NCBI GenBank assembly: GCA_029204225.1
Contig: CM055113.1
Coordinates: forward strand, 2,374,081 to 2,438,080
Reading direction: 5' to 3'
Length of the DNA stretch: 64,000 nt
From: Diphasiastrum complanatum
Taxonomy: Eukaryota > Streptophyta > Lycopodiopsida > Lycopodiales > Lycopodiaceae
Of the stretch, positions 36,001 to 47,500 are shown piece by piece (position 1 is the stretch's first letter; every line of letters begins with the position of its first letter). The position numbers and the translations under genes were made by a program. A model generated the notes under the pieces. The model was not told the DNA's origin and did no database searches. It saw nothing but the letters and a program-made list of their open reading frames with translations.

Positions 36001-36487
36001 ACAATAAAACAAAAACTTTACGAAGTCTTTCAATAGTTTATGTAAAAAGCACATAAGTAAAATGACGAGTGTTCTTGAAACCATGAAATAAAAAGTAGAA
36101 ATTGTTATGAAATTAGGCTTGTTATTTTTTTGTTAGAAAATAAACTATTTAAGTTTTAATTTTTCATATATCATTTTACAATAGAAATCAAAATAGTTTT
36201 GAGATATTTAATGATTAAAAATCTCATTTCTCGTTATCTAATTGAAATTATAGTTATTATATTATATATGATCTTGAATTGTTCATGCATTTTACAGCTT
36301 GAATCATGAAAAATAACCAGAAAGTAGGGGCCATCCGGATTTGGATCTACCTTCCTTGGGTACTGTCTGAAATCTAGATCCACTTCAACAACCACCGAAA
36401 CCATATTGTGACATTCGTATAAACAAGTATGTATCGTAATGGAGGCCTAATTCAAATAGGCTCAATTATTCTTGATGCCCGATGATC
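33057..36487. other. AT-rich intergenic sequence, nothing recognised
   Basis: No domain-bearing frame. Palindromic ACA[CT]GTGT words are unusually frequent between 33400 and 35170, including a perfect 18-bp palindrome around 33995-34012. Confidence 0.5.
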
Positions 36488-36488
36488 A

Positions 36489-36695
36489 ACGTAGCACTTG
36501 TGAGGAGTGATATCGGACACATGGCATCATCCGGTTGGTTGATACCAGGCAAATTCTGAGCCAAATGTTTTTAATCTCTACGTAGCATTTGTGAGGAGTG
36601 ATATGGGACACAGGGCATCATCCGGTTGGTTAATACCAGGCAAATTTTAAGCCATGGCAGGGCTTCTAAAATGTTTTTAATCTCTACGTACATTT
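36489..36695. repeat. Tandem duplication of a ~90-bp unit
   Basis: ACGTAGCA-TTGTGAGGAGTGATAT, GGCATCATCCGGTTGGTT and ATACCAGGCAAATT recur in the same order; TTTTTAATCTCTACGTA also appears twice. The second unit carries a short insertion (GCCATGGCAGGGCTTCTAAA). Confidence 0.85.
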
Positions 36696-36966
36696 GCAAC
36701 TACTACGTTCGGTATCTGTCATCCAACAGTGGGCTACGTGCCATAGCCACCTTCGCCGCTCCAAATTCTCGGAGTGCTACCATGGTTAGCCCATCTCTCC
36801 ATGAGGGATCCCTAGTACGTAATGCCAAGTGCTCAAGGTTTCCTTTGTATTTTGGAGGCACCTTGCCCAACACAATGTTCATGTGAATTTTAGAATCAGA
36901 ATTTTAGGTGATCATTCTTCCATAATCAACCAATCAAATGTTGACACATAGCACATGAGCATTCCG

Positions 36967-37116
36967 GTGGAATGTGCATTTGGACAGCCAATGAGGGACT
37001 GCCACATAGCATCGGAATGTGCATGTGCTATGTGGCAGCCTCTCATTGGCTGTCCGGTGGAATGTGCATGTGCTATGTGGCAGCCTCTCATTAGCTGTCC
37101 ACATGCACATTCCACC
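36967..37116. repeat. Compound palindrome (MITE-like)
   Basis: Outer arms 36967-36988 and 37095-37116 are reverse complements with one mismatch. Inside, 36973-37002 pairs with 37026-37055, and the segment with GTGCTATGTGGCAGCCTCTC is also repeated directly. Transcribed through, it would fold into competing hairpins. Confidence 0.85.
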
Positions 37117-38588
37117 GTAAAAAAATTTGCAATATAAAAGTGAAAAAATAAACAACCAGCGTCCATGCGTGCTGCCGTATGTCTGTACTGTACGTCCCGG
37201 AGAAAAAAAAAAACTTACCTTCGCACATTGGCATTACGCAGGGGAAGGCTCGAAGCCCTCGGGCCTTCCTTGCTGGTCGGGGCCTACCCTTGGGCTCCCG
37301 CCCTCCGAGCAAGGAAGGCCCTCCACTCTTTGAGGATAACAACAGAAATCTAACTAACTTACTATAACATTTGCACGAAACGCCATAACAGTACGGTATC
37401 TGCAACAGTACGGTATGTAAAGGCAAATTCTAACAGTACTCAACGATAATTCTAACTGGACGAACGCTTTTAATCGTAGCAGCGCTGAGGAGTAAAATTG
37501 CAGGGGGATCGGATGATCAGGCAGATGTTTTGGGTTGATCGTGAGCGCCCCCGCTGCATCACCTCTGGTATTTCTTCTTTTACATGGCAGGCAGCATTGA
37601 TTGATTTTTTGATTGAAAGTCTGCGAGATTCTTTTTTGCTGGTTTGTTTTGTTGGGCTTCTGGGGAAGCCGCACCAGTGGTCTTAGCGTATCAGCATTTC
37701 ACAGTAGATGGCCAACGGTCTCGTAAAGGTATCAGCAAGGAAACAGTGTGATGCATTGTTCTGTTTGGTGCTCTTTGAAAATTTAGTAGAACAGTCATAG
37801 ATCTTTACTCTGATCAGATTGTTTAGTTTGATCACTTTCATTAAGATTATTCGGTTGAGTTGTACCAGAATAGATGCCCAACAACGTTTTTTAATTTACC
37901 TGAACCATTTGTTGTCTGACGTAGTCTGGATCTGCTACTGCTATTAGTCTTTCCATAGCGATTTATCTTCTGCTTGTCACTATTTATGTTTGCTGCCAGC
38001 TGCAGAGTGCAGTGTTTGATTGCTACTAGCGTAAATTGTATGTTCATTGTCGATTATAGCGAGGTTCAGAATTAAATAGGTTTCGTGCCCACATAGCCAA
38101 GCTCCTTACACACATATTCATGCACTCCGACCATCTAGTCACGAGAGAGCGAGGGGGAGAGAGATTATGACGGTTAGAGTGAGCACGCAAGCACAATAAA
38201 TATACTGTTAAATAAAACAATATGAATTTATTATTATCTTTTAAAGTTAGATGATGTGGATTTTTCTCCATTCAAAGATCTCTAAAATGCCTAAGGGCTG
38301 GTCTTGGTAATCATATAGGCCTGCACTATTGCAGCGTAGGCCTATACTAGCCCATGTTGCTGAAAATAAGTGGAGGCCATAAGGAAGCCTCCGAGGTAGT
38401 TACTAGCTGCAAAGTGATAGCAAATGTAGATTTGTGCGTGCAATTCAGTGCAGTATTCTGGTGCATCACAATGTCTTGCCTTGATCTTATCATTACAGAC
38501 TGTGGAAGAGAGGAGCTCCGTCTCTTAATAGCACGCCAAACTTTTGAACCCGCCGCGGTTGGATTTCTTCAGAGATGATCTGCTTTAG
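37117..38588 (+). other. Likely promoter and 5' region of the long-intron gene
   Basis: The stretch is locally GC-rich and includes a hairpin with perfect 14-bp arms (GGGCCTTCCTTGCT and its complement, about 37259-37322). A short ATG-initiated exon candidate (37708-37728, MANGLVK before GTATCA) would end in phase 0, matching an acceptor at 38588. I cannot prove that it is used. Confidence 0.3.
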
Positions 38589-41500
38589 CCACATATACAT
38601 CATCAACCACTGAAAACTATCCATGTGGCAGTTTTGACACTTGGCGATCATCCAAGTGTCGTGGGCGACATGGATATCACACATGCTCCATCTCTTGGAA
38701 AGCTGTCAACAGCTGGAGGTACTTCTATATTTTTTGATCCCTTTTTTTTGCCCCTCTCTCAACTACTCAATTCTATTGGTGTGCCTGTTGAGCTATTACA
38801 CAAATTTCCCCTATCACTTGCCAAAATTTTTTGTGCAAACCGGCTAGTGTAACATAAGAACAAGGCAAAAATTTTCTAGTTCTTTTTTGAGGGCTGTGTA
38901 TGGCATAATTGCTCCCATTTTTTTTTCACATGTAAATGTCATGCAATTTGGAGCATAAAGGACATTATGTGCATAAAAAGCCCATGGGGTGCCCATCCCA
39001 TGGGCTCTCAACATAAATCAACCCATAGATGGAACATGTCCAAAATGAGCGATGCATTATTGTTGCTTCTTGTTTATATGTGGTTTAAAGTCATGTTGCC
39101 TCAAGGCGAACGAACTTTATGGGTTTTTGGAACCTTGCCCTTAAGCTAGGCTCCTCAAACTCATAATGTCCTCGGGGCAGGATTTTATTGTACCCTAAAT
39201 ATTCTTTCATTTTCACTTTCTCACATTGTTGAAATCTAGAATGACAGGCACATCAGAGTGTAGTTCATGGGCCTTCATAAGTTGCCCTATCTAAACTAGT
39301 GATAGAGTTGCAATTGTGAGAAAGTGTGAAATTGAAGGAGAGACCTTTTGTGTTGGCTTTGTTTCAGACATGCTTCCACCAATTGGGTGTCGGTCATCGA
39401 GGCGTGTAAAGATGAGCCACAAATTTAAGGCTGGTGCTTCACTTTCCGAACTTTTTGAACATGGTAATCCGGTGATACAATGCATTTCAAGACAAGTATA
39501 CTTACAAACATGGCAATGGGAGACCAATGGGAGAGAAGATTGCAAGGGATGGCCATATAAACAATTGTGATTTGCATGATAGTATTGGGGCCCGCCTCAA
39601 TCCAAAGAGCGGTGGGTAATTAAGCACCATGTTCCTCTCATTAATCCAAGAGTGGTGGGTGCTTGAGAGCTGTTCTCAAGCATCCACCACCCTTGGATTG
39701 TTATGGGCCCCATCATTGCCATGGCAGTCACAGTTGCTTATACGACAACCTGAATGCAAGAGCCTTGTCACTGCAATTAAAACTTAAATTTTTGAAGGTT
39801 ATTGGTTTCAGTGCAGTAATGCTTTAGTCACAACCATGGTCGAAGTATATTCAATTTAACCATATGACTAGTTGAACCTCCTAAGGTGTGACAGGATTTG
39901 AAAATAAGCTTGAGACCCTTGAAGAAGAAAATTTGAGAGCTTCAGAGATGTATGCCTCAACTGAAACCCTACATGATCGTGAGCATGCAACATCCTTTGG
40001 CCATGCATTTATTGATGATCACCAGGCCAAGGTATGTAAAGAGAAAGATGATAGCATGAAGTCCTTAGATTTGGAGACCACACCCCGCATTGCAAAAGCT
40101 CAAAATTGTAGCCTAGGGAAGCTACCAACAAGTGGAAAAACAACAATTGGCAGTGAAGATGCAGTGAAAAGTAACTTGCATTTTATGGGCATTTTCAATG
40201 AAGAAAGAGATGATAGTAATGCAAATTTGACCAATGATACTTGTGATGATGATATGAAGGCTGGATCTATGAATCAAGGTTCTATTATCAAGTAAATCTT
40301 ACTTTCAGTTTATTTTCTTCTTGAGAATATGACCTCCTAATTTTCACTTTTTTGAATGTGTACAATTAAGTACAAATATGGCTAGATATACATCATTGAG
40401 TTTGTTTGCTTTGCATTAGTTTTTATGTCTTTGATGTAGGTCAAAATCTAAACTTGTGAAAACTAAGTTGGATACAAGGTCTGAGATGAAAGAAACAGAA
40501 GATGTTAGTTGCAATCATACAATTATTTAACTCTTTCTCTGGTTGCTATCTTGTTTTTTTTTAAGTCTTCCGATTCACTTTTGAGATGTTAGTTATCATA
40601 TTGGAGCAGAAAAATCAGTTCCATGACATCTATGTTGTAGAGTTAATAGCATTGAAAGGCAGCCTTTTGTTATTTTGACCATGCTTTTTTATGGAAAACT
40701 TTTCCTAATGAAGTCCTTACACAATGCATTTGTTTCAATGTAATGAATCACCGAATTCGTTTAATTCAGATTATTTTTTGATTTTGGGCTTGCAAGAATG
40801 GTGCACTATGAGAAGGATACGACTACATTGTCATTGAAAATCTTTTCATGTGGCATGTGATTTGTTGCTACCCCACACTTCTCCTCTCTTGTGTTTTTAA
40901 GATTTATGTACATAACCCTTGACAATTTCATGAGATTTTTTAAGTCGGTTTCAATCTGAAAAGTTGATATTGATTAAAGCATCTCTAGGGTTCTTCTAGT
41001 TGGTCATAAATCATGTTGTGAGAGTTTGTTGAAAAAGGCCAATACCGTTAAAGCCTATGCCAGAATGGCATTGAAACTTGTTCCAAAAGAAATTGTATTG
41101 GGTGAAAGACATAGTTGGTCAATGTGTCAAAACAAGATGACTAGACTTGTAGCAACAATTACTGTCTCCTTTCATTGGTGATGATTAGTAGTAATAAGAA
41201 GAATTTTTGTATAAGGAAATTGTCCAAATAGGAAGCATCATGGCACCCTAAAACAAAACCATGAGATCCGTATAAGCAATTGTTGTCTCCCTTCAACATT
41301 GGCCAATAATAGTAGCAATCGTTGCTTACTTCCTTCCACGTTGACAAATAACAATGAGAACAGTCTTTTCTTCCTCTTATGGTGATCCTTAAATACTATA
41401 ATGAGAAGCTACAAGTAGACACTAGTGTCAATAATGGTTTATTATCATACCCTTTTCCAATCAATGAATGCTTTTTAGAAAGGTGAGATGTACTTTGATC

Positions 41501-44500
41501 ACTACCTATGAGCTAGAATGAAGTATCTATTTGAAAATAAGTCAAAAAATCTCTATTTATTCTATTGGAGTGCTAGATCTTCCGGGCAGTAAAGAAATTG
41601 TTGTTTTTCATCCTTGGATAGGACTCTTAGACCAAGTTATAAACAAGATCACCCAAAGAGCATCGGATATTTACAATATTGTGATGGGAAATTTTGACAC
41701 CTAATTGGCTCCCTTTCGAATAATTGAGCCAACGACGTGTATAGCCCTTTGCTTCGGGTTGAACACCAGGCTCAGGCCCTAGCCACTATACGAGTATCAT
41801 CGTATATGCAGGCAAAGCAAACCGCATCATCCAGGGTAAGAGGCTGGTTCCTCCTAACCTCTAGCTAATAAATTTCGACACCTAATTGCCTCCCTTTCGA
41901 ATAGATTGAGCCAACGACGTGTATAGCCCTTTGCTTCGGGTTGAACACCAGGCTCAGGCCTAGCCACTATATGAGTATCATCGTATATGCGGGCGAAGCG
42001 AACCGCATCATCCAAGGTAAGAGGCTGGTTCCTCCTAATCTCTAGCCAAACCTAGAATGAAATGCAATTTCACTAAAAGAGGATCTATTCTAGTAGCAAA
42101 ACGAGAATATACCTCTTAAGATTCTTGCAAGCAATGATCGAGGGCATGGTATCCCCATCCGTATCATTGCATACTGACGATAAAAGTCGAAGTCATCCAA
42201 GATAGGAAGGAAGGCCGCCTTGAAGGCCTGACAAAAATCTTCCCACAACTACAGTGCTTCAGACTGACCCCTCAAGTCCTGCCACTAGGTAAAAGCTTTA
42301 CCTCGCAAGTACATGATAGCCAGGTTGATTTGTTGTCGTCGGAAGAATCGTGCATGGAAAAATGCGAGTTCCATCGATCAATCCACGACGTGACCACTTC
42401 AGGAGCTCTGTCTTTCTTTTCCCCAGTAAAGATTTCATGTGTAAACAAGGGTTGGTGCAGTAGTTGCCTTAACTGCGTTAGCTCCCTCAATTCCTACTGA
42501 TCCTTTGCATGTCTTGCTTGCATATTGTTGGAGGGTTTGCGGATCCCAAGGCAACCCTAACCCTAGTTAGTAAGTGAGATGGATTTGGCACCCTGCGTGT
42601 GTAAGTCCAACCCGATGATCACATAGTTATTTGATTGATCAGTTAAAAGTTAATAAAAGGACTTTAGGCCTTTTTGCGGGACTTTTAATGTCGCAGGGCC
42701 TAAATGTCAAGTTAGTGAATAAAGTTGGGTTTCCCTCCAATTTTGATGGTTTCCACACTTTTTTAAAATTTGAATATACTGTTGGTTCATCAGGAACATT
42801 ACGTACTCTAAATTTGGTCGGACCCATATGATTTAGAATCTGCTCATCCGTAAGTTTTGCATTGCCATCATAAGTCAAGGCATGGCTCACTGGTATGAGA
42901 TCATCCTCAATCGGATCTGGTATAGGTTCCGTTGATATCCAGGCTACATTCAGCACATTCAGTGGAAACGTGATTGGTGTATCCAAAGTTCGATCTAATA
43001 AGGATATCTCGCTCAAATCTGATTGATTATCCTGTTGACACATATATCCTGCTGTACAATCAATTGTTGCAAGAAGCTTCATTCCAATTGACAATATCCG
43101 TTTGAGAATCGTAATGAACTCCCAAATTTTTCTCTGGTCAATCACAAGTATGATCTGTTGTTGACGAATCATCATCTTCTTTTGAACCACTGGTTTGATA
43201 GTCTAAGTCGTAGGATCCACTTTAACTGCACGTTCACGATTTTCAAAAGTGATTTTTCCGGTACCCCAGGTATGAATTACTTGCGCAACTCGTAACCATG
43301 GACGTCCTAATAGAACTCGGTAAACATTAGGCGCTTCTAGTAAGTCCATCACGACGAAAGTAATGACGAACTATACTCCCGCAATTCTGACAGGTATATC
43401 TTCAACCACATAGCTTTGTAGAGATGAAGTTAACTCCTGAACCGCCATCTATCACGGCTGCTTCTTTCGGAAATTGTCTATGTTGTATCGGCAAAGTGAT
43501 ATTCTTTTGTTCACTTTCCCAAGCGGCTCCAACATGGAGTACATCGTTAGATTCTTCAAAACCAGCACAAAAAAGTGGCTCCTGATGAACTTCTGGTTCT
43601 TCTCGAGCTAACTTTTGCGCTAAGACTTCTTTTGCTTTTGGCACCAACTTCAGGAACTCTCGCAATGAAATATTGATCTTGCTAGACAAAATGTTCATGA
43701 GTAATTCTGTATGCGGTGCTTCCGGTTCAGTCATCTTGAAGGGTTCTTCATGATGATGTAACTGATCATTCATATCCATATGTAAATTTCTTGGCGGCTG
43801 CAATGGTGAAGACTGAACTTCAGCTGTTGCTTTAGCAGCTTCAAGCTCCTCTTCTTCTTGCAGATGTTTAATCCACTGTCTCATATCCTGATATCTTCGT
43901 TTTTCTGCATTAAGATTTGGATAGACTCCCAATGCTGTTGGTATATCATTCAATGGTATAGAATCAGCAGGTGTTGGATCCACTATTGGTTCTTTCTGCT
44001 TCTGTGCTCTGGTGACCACCATCAAGGGTGCACTTGGTTTATTCCGAGCTACTAGTCTTTGCTTGATTGTTATCAAATTTACAGGTGCTGTAGCTGGTGG
44101 TGGTTTCGGTCTTGCTGGACAGTCTTTATAGCAATGCCCATATCCACAGTCACGACAGAATGGTACAAATTTTCCTTTATTTGGGCATTCTGCAACTCTG
44201 TGATTGTCTCCACATGCAAAGCATCCTAGTGGTGCTCTAGTCCAATTTCTGGAGGCTTGTTGTTGAGCGGCAGCATAAATGGCATATTGTTTTGAAGATC
44301 CATCTGAAGATCCACTTGCTTGTTCATTTCCATAGTTCCATTGCTCACTTCCATAAGGTTCTGGTTCCATCAAATTGGCTGGAGGAGCAGAGTGCTTTGG
44401 TGGGGCAGGTAAAGTTAAACGTTTCGGGTATCCAAGAGCAGGTTGTCGAGGTCTTGCTGCTGGATTTCCTCCATACTGTGGTTCTCGATATCCCATTTGT

Positions 44501-47500
44501 GCATATCGTTGCTGAATTATCCGAGGGTTGAAGTTGCAAAAAGCAGTCTCATGGTCAGGTGAATTACACAGATGGCAAACACTGATTTCCATTCGTTTTT
44601 TCAATGGAGGACACTCGTTCACTGTGTGATTTCCTGTACAAATAGAACACCAAACATTTTCCCTGGTAGAAAAAGTCTTTGCAAACTTCTCAGGTTCCTT
44701 GTTTGCTTCTCCGTGGAAATTTTCCAATGCTTTGATCTTCTCATCAAATTGCGACTGCAACTTTTCCATCTGTTTCTGTTGGTTTTTTCCAATTTCTCGA
44801 ACTCATTGAGCATCATTTCTGCAGTAGCGTTGGCATTCGTTGATGCAATAGTGGTGGATGTAGTAGTAGTCTGCCCTGCTGTATAAGGCAACATACTAAC
44901 ATTCAGCTCATCATCTGAATCTTCATCCTCCTCCCGAATTGCATCGTCCATAGCATTTTGCAAGAGTGCATACTCATTATGGCGTTTCAGCTCACGTCTG
45001 ATCCGTTTAGGTAGACCTGACAAAAACCACATAATCATGGCATTTTCGTTAATCAGATCTAAGACGTTTCACCCGTTCAATGTTATCTCGAACCATTTCC
45101 CGCTTTCCAATTTTAACTTTACTTAAAAGTAGGAAAGGGTCTTCCATAAACTTCCGCGGTCTGAAGCGTGTGATAAGGGCTCGCTTAACAACCTCCCAAT
45201 CTGTACGCTCAGTTTCATCTTGGTTATAGTACCAATCTTGTGTTGCACCTGTTAAGGCCATAGGAAACAACTTAAGTTTATCTTGAGGATAAATCTCACC
45301 ATAGACTTCACAGGATTCAGTATAGATCTGAAGAAATCTATATATTGAAGGAAGACAGGATCATAGGATCGATGACGAAGAAACCAGCTAAGCAGCATTA
45401 TAATACGGTCCTGAAATGGGAAAATCCTCCTCGAAAGATTGATTCAAAGAAAGTGCCACCCTTATTGGATAAAGGCAAAGGAAAAGTCGAGGATGATTCT
45501 TCAAGTCAGAATTCTAGCAAGACATCATCGTCTAGGAAGTCTTCACCTTTGAAGAAAGATTTATCATCTCGAAAGTCATCACCTCCACGATCAATTCCTG
45601 CTAAGAAGGCTAAGCGAAGATCCAAGACAAGTCCTTTCGAAAAAGAACAAACAGATGTAGTCCAGCATGATATGCCCGAGCATTTTAAACGTTATACACT
45701 AGATGATGTGGTTATCATGTTACCTAAAGCACATCGTGAACCTGAAGAACACATGTCGGAATTGAAAGAAGTTTACGATGGCCCAGCCAGGACTCAGCCA
45801 ATGAATCTTGCCGAACCAGGAGAACCAGAAAAGATTGTACAAGTTGGATCACAACTTACTCCTGAACAATATCAAGCACTCCGCTTGTTACTTATTAAGT
45901 ATCAAGATTGCTTTGCATGGACTTATCAAGATCTGAAGGGTATTCCGACATCAGTAATTGAACATACCATACCTTTAGTACCTGATGCAGTTCCAAAGGT
46001 TACAAAGTTCTATTGCTGTAATCCTAATGTGGCGGATCTGATAAAGAAAAAACTTCAGAGATTGCTTGACGTTGATTTCATTTATGAGATTGAGCATACC
46101 GAATGGATTTCACCGATTGTCATTGTTCCTAAGAAAAATGGGAAATTGAGGATCTGCGTGAATCTCAAAGCGTTGAACAAAGTGACGCGGAAGGATCACT
46201 TTCTGTTATCTTTTACTGAAAGCATTTTGGATCGCCTTGCTGGAGCGGAAGCTTATAGTTTCCTGGATGGATTTAGTGGTTACGACCAGGTTAAGATTGC
46301 ACCTGCCGATCGCCATAAAACTGCTTTTGCAACAGAATGGGGCACCTATGCTTACAAAGTAATGCCGTTTGGACTCTGTAATGCACCAAGTTCATTCCAA
46401 AGAGTAATGCAATTTGCTTTTAAAGGTTATCTGCAGAAATTCCTTGAAATTTACTTGGACGACTTGGGAGTTCATAGTAGAGATACAGACCACTTGGATC
46501 GATTGGAGAAAGTATTTGAAAGATGCCGCAAATATCAGATTTCTCTAAATCCGAAAAAATGTCAGATATGGGTTTCCCACGGAGTTGTGCTTGTGATATC
46601 AAGACATGGTATTGCCACAGATTATTCTAAGATCAAGGTTATTGTGGAATTGCCATCGCTAGCAACAATTCGGGGAGTTTATGTGTTTATGGGTCATGCG
46701 AACTACTATCGAATTTTTATTATCTTCTTTGCGGATTTAGCATGACCTATATACAAACTGACTATTGTTCCTATTTGGACAGTAGAGGCGTAAGAAGCCT
46801 TTGAAAAGTTAAAAAAAGCATTAACTTCAGCACCAATACCGCGTTCTCCAGATTGGACGATAGAGTTTCATGTTCATACGGATGCCTCAAAATACGCCAT
46901 TGGATCAGTTTTGATGCAGCCAGGTGACTATAAGAAAGATTACCCTATACGATTTGCAAGCAGACAGCTTACAGATCCGGAAAAGAATTATTCAACAACA
47001 GAACGTGAGGCATTAGCCATGATTTTTTCTGTTCGGAAATGTCGTCACTATCTCATGGAAACGCACTTTGCATTTTATACGGATCATCAACCGTTACTTT
47101 ACTTGGTAAACAAGACATGTAATACTGGACGTATTGCAAGATGGTTATTGTTATTGACTGAATTTGACTTCCGAATCGTGGTTCGAAAGGGAAAGCAACA
47201 TTATCTAGCCAATCACGTTTCACGAATTGAATCCGCACCAGTTAACACCGAAGTGGATGATGAACTGCCAGATGCTGTGTTGGACTATGTTGAAGCAGTA
47301 CTTGAGTGGGCAGCAGATATTGTTGAGTACCTAAACATAGGACAACCGAATGACTCCTTGACAAAAGTACAGAAGAGACAATTGATTCATAAGGCTCAAC
47401 CTTATCAATTTATTGCAGGACAATTGTATCGTCGTGGATCAGATAATATTTTACGAAGATGTGTTTTACCGCATGAAGTACCAGATTTAATCATGTTTTC

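Noticed and set aside
41692-42050. Functional tRNA gene pair
   Set aside because: Box spacing is too short and no cloverleaf with matching acceptor stem can be drawn.
43402-44769. Zinc-knuckle ORF as a host nucleic-acid-binding protein
   Set aside because: It is followed in frame order by a DGGSG protease site and LLGRPWL and lies inside a gypsy element with a target duplication.
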